38,049 nucleotides of DNA from an uncultured Clostridia bacterium (GCA_947627065.1 CANQUN010000012.1:1-38049); one strand, 5' to 3'. Positions 1 to 8,948 are shown, counted from the first letter of the stretch. Numbers and translations are program-made. Notes: generated by a model from the sequence alone, not told the origin.

Positions 1-737
1 CTCGCTGTTTTCGTTGTTCTTATTCATTGAAATTAGGCTACTTTAACTCTTAAATTTAGATTTTTATGTCCATTTGAACGCTCAAACCCCACGAATGAAG
101 ATTCGCGGGGAATTTTTATGTCTGAAAATTTGTTGCGGTGGTTTTGGGAACGGTGCGGTAAAGTCAAACGGGTCTGTACGGCTGCCTTGCGGCGTTCGAT
201 AGAGCGGGGGGGGTTTGGGTTGATGAGGAAAATATTCGCCCAAATCCATAAAATAATATATATAAAAAGCGGACAGAGAAAAACAGAGAGACAAAAGGGG
301 AGAGGGGCAAGGCAACGAGCGACGCGCGATGAGGGGGAAGAGAGAAGAGTAAAGCAACGAGCGACGAGGGAAGGGGGAGTAGAAATGCAACAAGTGGTAA
401 GGGCAAGCGGGCAAAACAAACGGCGGAAAGCGAGAAAATCGGGCGGGGAAAGCCGAAAAATGATGAAAAAAGGGAAACGGCCGTCTTACTTTTTCGAGGG
501 TCTTAGAAAAACAAGGGAAAGGCGGGGCCGATCCGTCCGCCGCGGCGCAGGCGGGCTGCAAACGCCGAAAAAGGCCGCCGAGGCGGGGATAAAATTCCCA
601 AAATATCGAAAAAACGGGATAAATACGGGGAAAATCGCCTGTTAAAGCCGCTTGCGGCGGCGGGAAATCCGCCGAAAACGACCCGCGCGGGGCGGAAGAT
701 TCACCTTAGAATTTTCCTATTCATGAGAAATTTTGTC
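1..737. other. Gene-free, purine-rich stretch
   Basis: I find no supportable gene here. The + strand between about 270 and 560 is strongly purine-rich, with a short phrase (GCAACGAGCGACG) occurring near 314 and 355. Open frames exist on both strands, but they translate to low-complexity Arg/Lys/Gly-rich or Pro/Ser/Leu-rich sequence with no ribosome site or domain. Small hairpins of the GGCGG..CCGCC kind lie near 647-675. The upstream gene ends outside the window. Confidence 0.6.
87..118. terminator. Terminator hairpin
   Basis: The arms CCCC-A-CGAAT and ATTCG-C-GGGG (one A/C mismatch) close a GAAG loop and are followed by AATTTTTA. This fits a rho-independent terminator for a + strand gene ending left of the window. 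Confidence 0.65.
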
Positions 738-766
738 TTTACAAGCGTCGGAATCGGCGTTAAAAT
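738..766 (+). promoter_or_regulatory. Sigma-A promoter of the glycan locus
   Basis: TTTACA at 738-743 and TAAAAT at 761-766 are separated by exactly 17 bases. Transcription would start near 773, giving a leader of about 270 bases before the first gene of the locus. Confidence 0.75.
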
Positions 767-1041
767 GAAAGTGAAAAACGAATCATCGGCGCAGTCCGTC
801 CGCTCCTATCGACGGGCGAACGCCAAAATCCGACCCGCAACGTCATGATTACGGCAGGGCGCAGGGGCGCAGCCGAGAGCCAAGCAAGAGGGTACAAACC
901 CCAACTCCGACCCGCTTAATCGACAGATATACAGACAAGCGCACAATCACCAACCCAACCACAAACCCAAAAACAAGCACAACAAACCCAACAAGCAAAA
1001 CAAACACGCGGACGGTTCTGTCCGTAAAACGAGGAGGAAAC
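767..1041 (+). other. Long A/C-rich 5' leader
   Basis: This is the untranslated leader between the predicted start near 773 and the ATG at 1042. Its second half (about 895-1015) is almost pure A and C, with repeated CAAACCCAA-type words, and should be unstructured in RNA. It ends in AGGAGG (1032-1037), four bases before the start codon. No known riboswitch pattern was recognised. Confidence 0.45.
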
Positions 1042-2469
1042 ATGAAAAGATTAGTTACGACGGTACTTGCGCTGATAACGGCGCTGAGCCTTGCGGCCTG
1101 CGGCGGCAATGGAGGCGGCAACAGCAGCGGCAGCGGAAACAGCGCGGGCAGCAGCACGGGGCACGTTGACCCCAACGCCGCCAAGGAAACCATGCCCGAT
1201 TACCTTGACAAGAACGACGCACGCTTCAAGATAGGGCTGTGGGTGGGCGTGCCCACTTACAAGACGGTAACAAATCCCGACGGCACGACCAAAACCCAGA
1301 CGTTTACGGACGAGGAGTTTGAGGAACAGTACCGCTGGCTTTCCGAATGCGGGATAACCATGGCCAACCACACCAACAGCAACATCGATTGGACGATGAA
1401 GGCGCTTGACAACTGCGAGAAGTACGGCGTCGACCTGCTCATCTGGGACAGCGCGGTAAACAAGGAACTTATGGACCCCGCCCAGCCCGACGACGAGGCC
1501 GAGATGAACGCCCGCCGCGCTATGGCGCGTTACATCAACCACCCCGCGTTTGCGGGCAGCATGATAACCGACGAACCGCAGACGAACGAATACGACGGCC
1601 TCGGCCTAGGTTACAAGCGTTACAGGGAGATGTTTGAGGACAAGATCTACTACATCAACCTGTTCCCCGCAGGCGCAACCACCGCGCAACTCGGCACCGA
1701 TTCTTACGACAGTTATCTCGAACAGTACCTTTCCAAGGTTACGCACGAATACATCTGCTACGACCATTACCCCCTCAAAGGCAACGGAACGCTGGTTGAC
1801 GACTTCCTCTACAACATGGACGTGGTGCAAAAGCACATTCACCCCCTGGGCGGCGAAGCGTGGACCATAATCCAGTCCATGGGTTACTCCAACAAGAAGG
1901 ACCCCGACTGTGAGGAAGATTTCCGCGTTCAGGTGGGCGCGTCGCTCGCTTTCGGAATGCGCGCCGTGCAGTGGTTCTGCTATTGGAGCACCGAGAACAA
2001 CGAGAACTTCAGCCCCGCCATCATCAACAAGGACGGAACCAAAAACCCCAAGTACGACCTGTTAAAGAAGATAAACGCCGAACTGCTCGCCTTTGACGAC
2101 GTGTACCTCAGTTTTGACTGGCAGCGCGTCATGAAGTTTGTGGGCACCGACAACGTGCTTGGCAAAAACGAGGCCTTCAACTACCTCGACGACAACGAGC
2201 CGCACGACAGAATAGCCTCCTTCACATCCACGACGGACACCGTGGTGGGCGTTTTCAAGGACAAGGAAGGCCGCGACGGGTTTGCCGTTGCCAACTACGA
2301 CAACCCCTCCTCCACCGCAAAGGACAACGTTAAGATAGCCTTTAACAACTGCACCGCCGCCGTGGTGTATATAAACGGCGAAAGGCAGCAGGCGGACGTT
2401 GAAAACGGAACGGTGTCGTTCACCCTCAACGCCTCGGACTACGCCTTCGTAATCCCGCTCAACCTTTAA
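1042..2469 (+). CDS. Glycoside-hydrolase-like lipoprotein
   Basis: This 475-residue protein is probably a surface-anchored glycosidase with a TIM-barrel-like fold. A lipoprotein signal ends in LSLAAC with Cys20, followed by a Gly/Ser/Asn linker to about residue 42. The rest resembles clan GH-A style enzymes: an ITDEP strand (Glu178, candidate acid/base), a YDHYP motif (240-244), a GEAWTIIQS strand (Glu272, candidate nucleophile), and a C-terminal beta-rich domain from about residue 385. The assignment rests on motif layout only; no exact family is recognised. The cytoplasmic protein at 8941-10065 is a clear paralogue sharing DEP, YDHYP and (E)xWTFIQS. It is first in the locus, after a strong promoter, with AGGAGG four bases before the ATG. 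It probably makes the first cut at the cell surface; the substrate is unknown. Confidence 0.7.
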   Translation: MKRLVTTVLALITALSLAACGGNGGGNSSGSGNSAGSSTGHVDPNAAKETMPDYLDKNDARFKIGLWVGVPTYKTVTNPDGTTKTQTFTDEEFEEQYRWLSECGITMANHTNSNIDWTMKALDNCEKYGVDLLIWDSAVNKELMDPAQPDDEAEMNARRAMARYINHPAFAGSMITDEPQTNEYDGLGLGYKRYREMFEDKIYYINLFPAGATTAQLGTDSYDSYLEQYLSKVTHEYICYDHYPLKGNGTLVDDFLYNMDVVQKHIHPLGGEAWTIIQSMGYSNKKDPDCEEDFRVQVGASLAFGMRAVQWFCYWSTENNENFSPAIINKDGTKNPKYDLLKKINAELLAFDDVYLSFDWQRVMKFVGTDNVLGKNEAFNYLDDNEPHDRIASFTSTTDTVVGVFKDKEGRDGFAVANYDNPSSTAKDNVKIAFNNCTAAVVYINGERQQADVENGTVSFTLNASDYAFVIPLNL

Positions 2470-2640
2470 TACCAAAGCCCGCGGGTAAGCCCGGAAAGGC
2501 CGCCGCCATACAAAAAGAGGCGACCGAACAGAAGAGGGGCGGACAGCCCGAAAAGCCGCCGCCCAATCCCAAAGGGACGGAAAACAAGCCCCGCAAGGTA
2601 CAGCCACACAACAAGGGGCGGCGGGCAGCCCAAAAAGCCG

Positions 2641-2667
2641 AAAACCCCGTAAATCTCACAAAAACCA
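2641..2667 (-). repeat. Dispersed GTGAGATTTAGGG repeat copy
   Basis: This copy reads on the - strand, with core AAATCTCACAAAAAC on the + strand. It lies in the 248-base gap before the solute-binding protein gene, about 50 bases upstream of its start. The rest of the gap shows no gene. Confidence 0.55.
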
Positions 2668-2717
2668 ACCAAAAGCAACTTACCAAGAGCAAAAAAACCT
2701 TCAAGGAGGAAAACAAT

Positions 2718-4169
2718 ATGAGAAAACTGTTTGCAATAGTCGCGGCAATGCTCGCCGCAAGCCTGTTTGCGTTCACGGCCGCCTCGTGCGGAGGGGACGA
2801 CGTGGTAGAGGGCGATGACGGCATTGTCGTGGTTCAGAACGGCGCGGCCATCTACCACAAGGACGCCGATCCTTCCACCCAGAAAACGCTGACCATAGGC
2901 TTTACCGAAGCGGGCTTTGGCAGAGAGTGGCTGGTGGAACTTTCCAAATCGTTCATACGTGAAAACCACAACGTGCGGATAGAACTGACCGGCGACCCCA
3001 TGCTTGCCGATTCGTTGGGAACCAAACTCGATTCGGGCAGGAACCTGTCGGACATATTCATCCCGCTCAACAGCGCGTGGGAACTGTGGGCCGTTCAGGG
3101 CAAACTCGAACCGCTCGACGACCTTTACGCCATGACCCCCGACGGCACCGACACGGTTGAACAGCTGACCGACGAAAACTACCGCGCATGGTGCAAGTAC
3201 TCCACCCCCACGGGCGACCACTACTACGCCCTGCCGTGGAACGACGCCGTCACGGGCATAGTGTACAACAAAAAGATGTTCCGCGAGCACGGCTGGCAGG
3301 TGCCCACCACCACCGCGGAACTCAAGGACCTGTGCGACAAGATAATCAAGGAAACCAACATAAAACCCTTCGGTTACCCCGGCAAGATAGGCGGATATTT
3401 CGATTATATCGGAACTACCTGGTGGATGCAGTCGATAGGCCTTGACCAGTACAAAGAATTTTTCAAGTTTGAAAGCGCAGCCGTTTACAACCCCAACGGC
3501 ACCATCGGAAAGGGCAAGATAAAGGCGCTTGAAGAATTCAAAAAGTTCTTCGGTTACGACACCGATTATTACATTCCCGGTTCCCAGTCCAAGGACCACA
3601 CGCTTGCGCAGATGGACTTTATAAGGGGCCAGTGCGCCATGATAGTAAACGGCAACTGGATGCAAACCGAAATGAAGAGCAACACCCCCGCGGACTTTGA
3701 GATGGGCTTTATGAGCGTTCCGTTCATAGACGGCGCGTACAGCGTTGGCGGCACGCCCGTGCAGTACAACTACACCACCGCCCCCGACTACATGATAATC
3801 CCCTCGGGCGCAAAGGAAAAGGAACTTGCCAAACAGTTCCTGTGCTTCTCCTTAAAGCAGGAAGAACTCGTCCGCTACACTTCGCTTACGGGCAGCCCGA
3901 GACCCTTCAAGTACACCATAGATACGACCAAACTGACCGACTTTGCCAAAGACGTGATGAACGTGAGGGCAAATTCCGAAAGGTTCTTTGACTCCTCCCG
4001 CGCGCCCGTGTACATGAACGGTTACGCGAGAAAGTACGGCGAACAGGACCCCTACACCGCCATATACAGCGCAACCGCTACGGACACCAATTCCCCGAGA
4101 TACCTCGTTTCGCAGGAATACCAGTACGCAGTAAACAATTGGAACAATTGGCTTTCGTCAAGCCATTAG
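2718..4169 (+). CDS. Sugar ABC transporter substrate-binding lipoprotein
   Basis: This is a family 1 extracellular solute-binding protein of 483 residues that captures an oligosaccharide outside the membrane and delivers it to the two permeases encoded next. The signal peptide ends in FTAASC with Cys24 as the lipid-bearing residue; the lipobox is slightly unusual, with Ala at -3. The mature sequence shows typical features: an N-terminal TIGFTEAGFGREW strand, DIFIPLNSAWELWAVQGKLEPLDD, and ALPWNDAVTGIVYNKKMF, where aromatic residues usually stack on sugar. AAGGAGG lies eight bases before the ATG. Downstream spacing to permease 1 is eight bases, so they share an operon. No transport ATPase gene is nearby, so a shared MsmK/UgpC-type ATPase is likely supplied from elsewhere. 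Confidence 0.9.
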   Translation: MRKLFAIVAAMLAASLFAFTAASCGGDDVVEGDDGIVVVQNGAAIYHKDADPSTQKTLTIGFTEAGFGREWLVELSKSFIRENHNVRIELTGDPMLADSLGTKLDSGRNLSDIFIPLNSAWELWAVQGKLEPLDDLYAMTPDGTDTVEQLTDENYRAWCKYSTPTGDHYYALPWNDAVTGIVYNKKMFREHGWQVPTTTAELKDLCDKIIKETNIKPFGYPGKIGGYFDYIGTTWWMQSIGLDQYKEFFKFESAAVYNPNGTIGKGKIKALEEFKKFFGYDTDYYIPGSQSKDHTLAQMDFIRGQCAMIVNGNWMQTEMKSNTPADFEMGFMSVPFIDGAYSVGGTPVQYNYTTAPDYMIIPSGAKEKELAKQFLCFSLKQEELVRYTSLTGSPRPFKYTIDTTKLTDFAKDVMNVRANSERFFDSSRAPVYMNGYARKYGEQDPYTAIYSATATDTNSPRYLVSQEYQYAVNNWNNWLSSSH

Positions 4170-4177
4170 GAGTGTAA

Positions 4178-5125
4178 ATGACCGCAATGTCTCCCGAGAG
4201 CATAAAGCAGAGACGAAAGGGCAAACTTGTGAGGGGAGTGTTCATCGCTTCCTTCATAGGTATACCCATCCTGCACTTCCTGCTCTTTTTCATCTACATG
4301 AACGCCGACACCATAGCCCTGTCCTTTCAGGACATGAACCTGACGACGGGTAAATACGAATGGGTGGGCTGGCAGAATTACAGAGAGTTTTTCGAAGGGT
4401 TCACAAGGCCGTCCTCGGTGCTACCGAGGGCCATACGCAACTCGGTGCTCTTCTTCCTTCTCAACGACTTTGTAATCCTCCCGCTGTCGTTTGTCGCGGC
4501 GTTCTTCATGTACAAGAAGATGCCTTTATCAAACGTTTTCCGCGTTTTGTTCTTCCTGCCGTCCATAATCTCGGTGGTCGTTCTGACCATGCTGTTCAGC
4601 TTTATGTTCGACAGTTCGATAGGCGTGTTCGACAGCCTGCTCCGTGCTTTGGGTCTTGCAAACAAAATACCCAAGGCGGGGTGGTTCGGCGAGGAAAAGT
4701 CGGCCATGATCCTGCTGCTTGTCTACTGCGTGTGGGCGGGCATAGGGTACAACGTGGTGCTGCTGTCGGGCGCGATGGGCCGCATACCCGAAGAAATTGT
4801 GGAAAGCGCACGTCTTGACGGAATAACCCGTTTCAAGGAGATGTGGCACATAACCATTCCCCTCACGGGCACGACGATATCCACCCTGCTCATGATGGGC
4901 GTAACGGTAATCTTCACCTTCTTCATGCAGGTCCAGCTGATAACAAACGGCGGGCCTGACGGCAAAACTTACACGATAGCCCTGTACATCGTCAACTCCA
5001 TAAGAGTGGACAACAACGTTACCATGGGCGCAACCGTGGGAATAATCTGCGCCCTTGTCGGCACGCCGCTCGTGGTGGTCGTGCGCAAGGTGCTGGAAAA
5101 ACTGTTCCCCACTTACGAATTCTAA
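4178..5125 (+). CDS. CUT1 sugar ABC permease (MalF/LplB type)
   Basis: This 315-residue protein is one half of the membrane channel for the imported oligosaccharide. About six membrane segments are visible. The cytoplasmic EAA loop (EEIVESARLDGITRFKEMWHI, then TIPL) is the docking site for the transport ATPase and is diagnostic of the binding-protein-dependent permease family. AGGAG overlaps the stop of the binding protein, five bases before the ATG, so translation is likely coupled. Its partner permease is not next to it: the large surface protein gene at 5141-7657 separates the two halves, an uncommon arrangement for CUT1 systems. Confidence 0.9.
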   Translation: MTAMSPESIKQRRKGKLVRGVFIASFIGIPILHFLLFFIYMNADTIALSFQDMNLTTGKYEWVGWQNYREFFEGFTRPSSVLPRAIRNSVLFFLLNDFVILPLSFVAAFFMYKKMPLSNVFRVLFFLPSIISVVVLTMLFSFMFDSSIGVFDSLLRALGLANKIPKAGWFGEEKSAMILLLVYCVWAGIGYNVVLLSGAMGRIPEEIVESARLDGITRFKEMWHITIPLTGTTISTLLMMGVTVIFTFFMQVQLITNGGPDGKTYTIALYIVNSIRVDNNVTMGATVGIICALVGTPLVVVVRKVLEKLFPTYEF

Positions 5126-5140
5126 ATCCCAAAGGAGGAT

Positions 5141-7657
5141 ATGATAAGAATGATTAAAACCAACAGCAAACACAGGGTAATCAGGACGTTTGCGGCCGTT
5201 GCTGCGGCCGTGTGCATGTCCGTGGCCGCGATAGCGGTCGGCGGCAACGGCTCCCTAACAGCCAACGCCGCAACCCGCAGAACCAAGATCGCCACCGAAC
5301 TTTTAATGAGCAACGGTGAGGTCAGCGTGGACTGGGTGCCCGTGGGAGAACCCGACGGCCTGCCCGTAACCAACAACGGCACGATATTCGAGATTCAACC
5401 GGGTGCCTCGCCTGATTCTGTGCCCAACTGGATACACGTATACGACCCGATAGAAGCGGGCAAGGGCTACACCATCGCCTTTGACATAGTCAAATTCGGC
5501 AGCGGCAATTCTTACCTCAATCTCGACGGCGCCTGCGTTGCCCTCGGCAGCACGACAGCCAACATCTATTGGAGAAGAGGCGGCTTTGAATTTGACACTA
5601 ACTATTGCAATTACGTGTCCGGCGAAACCAAATGGTACCAAATGGACGGGACCGAAGTTGACTGGACGGTTGCCAGCACTCCCATTCAGGAAGGTAAGCG
5701 CTTCGTGTTCGGTTTCAGACCTTCCATAGACGGAACCGAAGGCAAGGCCGACTTCCTGTGGGGATCGGGCGAAAAGGGCACGGACGTCGAACCGCAGTAT
5801 TATATCAAAGACCTCGTCGCTTTCGATTCGAGCGTTCCTCACTACGCAAAGATGCACGCGCAGACTTGGGATACCGCTCCCGCCATCGACACTCTCGTGG
5901 TGAAAGACCTCGACGGCAAGGAAATTTATTCCAACAACTTTGACGACGGCAGCAAGATTACGAGCACGGGCATACCCGCGGCGGGCATGATGCACTGCTC
6001 GGGCGGATCCGTCAAGAAAGACACCTTCCTCACCGTAACCGAAAGCGCGGGGCTCGTTTCTTACCTTTCCGTAAAGAAGGACGAGAGGAGCCAGGACGCT
6101 CTCAGCCTTTCCGCAAGCGTAAGGCTGGACGCGGGCAAGGGCGGCATTCTGTTCGGCATGAAGGATGAAGATTCCCGTCCCGGCGACGAGGGCACCAGCT
6201 TCCTCTATTTCGGCAACGACGGAGAAAATACCTACGTCAACCTCAAGAACGGCAGCACGGACGGCACGCCCGTAAACGTCGCCGCCATGAGCGAAAACTT
6301 TGCAAACGTAACCGTCGGCGTCAAGACGGACGGCACGTTCAACGTCAAGGTAGGCGAAACCACCGCCACCTTCAGCGGCAGTTACGAGGGCAAGATAGGC
6401 CTGTTTACCGAAGGAGAAGGTTCGTCCGTTTCCTTTGAACCCGCCTTTACGGCAGACTCTTTCGCTTATGTGGAAGGCCACGGCGCCACCCTCATGAACA
6501 ACTTCAACACCGGTTACATCAACGAGAACAACTATCTCAACGACACCCACAACGCCGTTACCCTCGGCGCAAACGCCCACGGCATACACGTCGTTGACGG
6601 CGTTCTGCTCTTTGACGGAACCAGCGACGGCACCTTCTTCTCCCTCAAGGAGGACTACGCCGACTTCATCCTCCAGTTCGACTGGATAAACTACGCTTGG
6701 GAAGACCGTCCCACCAACGAGGCCGGTGAAGTCAACAAGCAGACCAAACCTGCCGACGGTCTCGGCGGAGCCGAACTCTATTCGCCTCTCGGCATAAGTT
6801 TCGGCATGACTTCCCCCAACGCGGGCTGGAACCAGAACTTCCTCATCAGAATATTCGACTACTACAACCTCATCCAGTTCATGGATAAGGGTGCAGCCAC
6901 CAACGTTACCATGGGCAACGGCTTTACGGGCGCAGGCGCGGGAGAAATCCAGCCCGGCATGATCGCTTTCTACGAGCAGACCGTAAACATCAAACTCGTC
7001 GTCCGCAACAACCGTGCGGTAATCTACGGCGCGGTTCACACCGACAGAGACCAGCCCGTCGAACTCGTTCAGCTTGGCAGTTTCGCCGTTGAAAACTACA
7101 GCGGCTACGTGGGACTTTCTACTTCCGAGGCGGGATATTTCGGAATAGACAACTTCCGCATCACCAACATCGACGGCTGGACGGACGAACAGGTTGCCGG
7201 TTATCAGGACTTTGTTGAGATACCCGACGAACAGGCTCCCACCGAACTCGACGCGCCCGCCCTCACCATAGACGGCAATACCGTAACGTGGACGGCGGTT
7301 GAACACGCAACGGGTTACAAGGTGTACGTCAACGACGCCGAAGCGGCCACCCTCACTGCAGAGGAGACCTCTTATACCATAACCGAAACCGAAGCGGGCA
7401 CCTACACCGTTAAGGTCATAGCCATAGGCGACGGCGAACTCTACCTCGACAGCGTTGCCAGCGCACCCGTCGAATACACGGTTGAGGGTCAGACCCCCGA
7501 CAGCAGCACGGGCAGCGGCTCGGGCAGCGACACGGGCAGCGGTACGGAAACTCCCGAGGACAAGATTTCCTGCTCGGGCGGCATAACCGCGGGTGGAATG
7601 GCGTTCCTCGCCGTACTCGGCGCAGCCGCCTTCATAAGGTCCAAAAAATCGAGATAA
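5141..7657 (+). CDS. Secreted modular carbohydrate-binding-like surface protein
   Basis: This 838-residue secreted protein has a Sec signal (cleavage likely after ANA, about residue 43). Beta-rich regions at about 55-210, 240-430 and 450-680 resemble concanavalin/laminin-G-type folds (for example LQFDWINYAW and GYFGIDNFRITNIDGW). A fibronectin III-like domain follows at about 705-785, then a Gly/Ser/Thr linker and a tail of KISCSGG, a hydrophobic stretch and RSKKSR. That tail looks like a membrane-retention or sorting signal but lacks LPXTG. No catalytic motif was recognised, so glycan binding is inferred from fold and neighbours. The start is ambiguous: AGGAGG (5133-5138) is only two bases from the ATG at 5141 but eleven from the ATG at 5150. 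It sits between the two permease genes. Confidence 0.8.
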   Translation: MIRMIKTNSKHRVIRTFAAVAAAVCMSVAAIAVGGNGSLTANAATRRTKIATELLMSNGEVSVDWVPVGEPDGLPVTNNGTIFEIQPGASPDSVPNWIHVYDPIEAGKGYTIAFDIVKFGSGNSYLNLDGACVALGSTTANIYWRRGGFEFDTNYCNYVSGETKWYQMDGTEVDWTVASTPIQEGKRFVFGFRPSIDGTEGKADFLWGSGEKGTDVEPQYYIKDLVAFDSSVPHYAKMHAQTWDTAPAIDTLVVKDLDGKEIYSNNFDDGSKITSTGIPAAGMMHCSGGSVKKDTFLTVTESAGLVSYLSVKKDERSQDALSLSASVRLDAGKGGILFGMKDEDSRPGDEGTSFLYFGNDGENTYVNLKNGSTDGTPVNVAAMSENFANVTVGVKTDGTFNVKVGETTATFSGSYEGKIGLFTEGEGSSVSFEPAFTADSFAYVEGHGATLMNNFNTGYINENNYLNDTHNAVTLGANAHGIHVVDGVLLFDGTSDGTFFSLKEDYADFILQFDWINYAWEDRPTNEAGEVNKQTKPADGLGGAELYSPLGISFGMTSPNAGWNQNFLIRIFDYYNLIQFMDKGAATNVTMGNGFTGAGAGEIQPGMIAFYEQTVNIKLVVRNNRAVIYGAVHTDRDQPVELVQLGSFAVENYSGYVGLSTSEAGYFGIDNFRITNIDGWTDEQVAGYQDFVEIPDEQAPTELDAPALTIDGNTVTWTAVEHATGYKVYVNDAEAATLTAEETSYTITETEAGTYTVKVIAIGDGELYLDSVASAPVEYTVEGQTPDSSTGSGSGSDTGSGTETPEDKISCSGGITAGGMAFLAVLGAAAFIRSKKSR

Positions 7658-7666
7658 TGTGAGATA

Positions 7667-7697
7667 AAGGGGACTTTTCTTCCCGAAAGGTCCCCTT
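7667..7697 (+). terminator. Inverted repeat after surface-protein gene
   Basis: AAGGGGAC (7667-7674) and GTCCCCTT (7690-7697) form an 8-bp stem with a 15-base loop, ten bases after the stop codon. There is no following T run, so it may act as a partial terminator or a 3' stability element rather than a full stop. The left arm overlaps a match to the dispersed repeat (TGTGAGATAAAGGGG, 7658-7672). Confidence 0.5.
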
Positions 7698-7710
7698 GTC
7701 AACCTCAGCC

Positions 7711-7915
7711 GCGGGCGCTAAAACCCGCACCAATTCTAACCGCGGGGACGACCCGCAAACCGTAAAACAAACGGGCACATACGCCCGTAAAACCTGCGGG
7801 GCACACCCGCAAACAGTGCTTACCCATGCGGGGAGGAGACTCCCCGCACGGATATCCGCCCGCGGGCGGGCTGCGGAAGGCATTTCCGCAAAGAGGGGAG
7901 ATTTCCGACCTCCCC
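7711..7915 (+). repeat. Array of eight short hairpins
   Basis: Between the surface protein and permease 2 there are eight successive perfect inverted repeats with 5-8 bp arms: GCGGG/CCCGC (7711-7728), GCGGG/CCCGC (7742-7756), ACGGGC/GCCCGT (7771-7788), TGCGGG/CCCGCA (7795-7811), TGCGGGGA/TCCCCGCA (7827-7848), the 14-base palindrome CCGCCCGCGGGCGG (7856-7869), TGCGGAA/TTCCGCA (7872-7890) and GGGGAG/CTCCCC (7895-7915). The arms were read directly from the sequence. No gene is supportable here; the open frame upstream of 7933 is this hairpin DNA. Confidence 0.7.
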
Positions 7916-7932
7916 CGAGACAAACGGATTAT

Positions 7933-8781
7933 ATGACGAGAAAAAGAAACCGCTACGGCGTAACGGTGTGGATAGTCTTTGCGATATTCGTGCTGTACTC
8001 GATATCGCTGATATTCCCCTTCGTGTGGTGTTTTTACAATTCATTCAAGGATAATTACGAATTTTTCGTGGACGTGTGGGGCATGCCCAAACAGTGGCTG
8101 TTTTCCAACTGGGTGGACTGTTTCAGTCTCAAGGTGGACGACGTTAATCTGGTGGGTATGTTCGGCAACAGTATCATCCAGACGGTCGCCTGCACGGCCA
8201 TTAGCATAATGATGTCCGCAATGACGGCGTACATCATTGCAAAGTACAAATTCCCGGGGAGCGGATTCTTCTACTCCATGGCGTTTGTGCTCATGATGAT
8301 ACCCTCCCTCGGTTCCATGTCCGCAACATACAAACTGTACAACGACCTCAACTGGTACGATACCTGGATAGGAATAATCATCGGTTCGTTCGGCGGGTTT
8401 GGAATGGGCTTTGTCCTGCTGTACGGGTTTTTCAAAAACCTCGACTGGAGTTATGCGGAAGCCGCGTCCATGGACGGCGCGGGGCACTACACCATATTCT
8501 TCAGGATAATGCTGCCCATGGCCCTGCCCGGCATAACCTCGGTTGCCATACTCTCGGCCATCGGGGTGTGGAACGATTACTTTACCATATACATGTACGC
8601 GCCGAGCAAGGTAACGGTGGCGGTGGGGCTCAAAGGCCTTGTTGACCGCACTACGTACAACGCAAACTACCCGCTCCTGTTCGCCGTGCTCATCATCTCC
8701 ATCATACCCGTCATCACGGTGTTCAGCTGCTTCCAGAAAACCATAATGGACAACACGACGGTGGGAGGCCTGAAAGGTTGA
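7933..8781 (+). CDS. CUT1 sugar ABC permease (MalG/LplC type)
   Basis: This is the second membrane half of the sugar importer, 282 residues, with six predicted membrane segments. The EAA loop is YAEAASMDGAGHYTIFFRIM, then LP, and the C-terminus FQKTIMDNTTVGGLKG is typical of the family. I start it at the ATG at 7933 (MTRKRNRYGV), because the open frame upstream reads through hairpin DNA and gives nonsense. No good ribosome site precedes 7933; the nearest purine block (AGAGGGGAG, 7892-7900) is over 30 bases away and lies in a hairpin arm. Expression may therefore depend on coupling or on RNA structure. It should pair with the permease at 4178-5125. Confidence 0.88.
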   Translation: MTRKRNRYGVTVWIVFAIFVLYSISLIFPFVWCFYNSFKDNYEFFVDVWGMPKQWLFSNWVDCFSLKVDDVNLVGMFGNSIIQTVACTAISIMMSAMTAYIIAKYKFPGSGFFYSMAFVLMMIPSLGSMSATYKLYNDLNWYDTWIGIIIGSFGGFGMGFVLLYGFFKNLDWSYAEAASMDGAGHYTIFFRIMLPMALPGITSVAILSAIGVWNDYFTIYMYAPSKVTVAVGLKGLVDRTTYNANYPLLFAVLIISIIPVITVFSCFQKTIMDNTTVGGLKG

Positions 8782-8869
8782 CGCAAGGCGCCTTGCGCGC
8801 TATGATATAAACGGAATAATTTCCGCCTATAAACGGAAAGCACGCCGCCGAAAAGCGGAAAAATTTCCG
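8782..8869 (+). repeat. Further palindromes after permease 2
   Basis: Immediately after the permease stop codon there is a perfect 16-base palindrome (CGCAAGGC/GCCTTGCG, 8782-8797). It is followed by CGGAA-TAAT-TTCCG (8812-8825) and CGGAAA-AA-TTTCCG (8856-8869). They continue the hairpin-rich character of the gap on the other side of permease 2. No T tract follows the first one. Confidence 0.6.
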
Positions 8870-8889
8870 AAGTGAATGGGTGCGGTTTC

Positions 8890-8948
8890 CTGCCGTTTTC
8901 AAAAAAACCATGGGACAATCGGCTACGGGAGGCCGAAAGGATGACGAC
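8890..8948 (+). repeat. Degenerate copy of the permease-2 gene end
   Basis: This stretch aligns with 8728-8787, the last codons and stop of permease 2. Shared blocks include AAAACCAT, GGACAA, ACGG, GGGAGGCC, GAAAGG and TGACG, in the same order with small gaps. In the second copy the block GGGAGG serves as the ribosome site of the next gene, and the position of the permease stop (TTGACG) has become its start (ATGACG). The similarity is visible by eye but was not scored. Confidence 0.45.

Noticed and set aside
118-645. 175-codon + strand frame near the left edge
   Set aside because: Arg/Lys/Gly-rich low-complexity product from purine-rich DNA; no ribosome site, no domain, and frames are open on the other strand too.
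5303-7702. 799-codon - strand frame opposite the surface protein
   Set aside because: Antisense shadow of a real gene with a signal peptide and domains; GC-rich codon bias leaves the reverse frame open.
7696-7932. Upstream extension of permease 2
   Set aside because: Encodes hairpin DNA; the family starts with a short basic N-terminus that matches ATG 7933.
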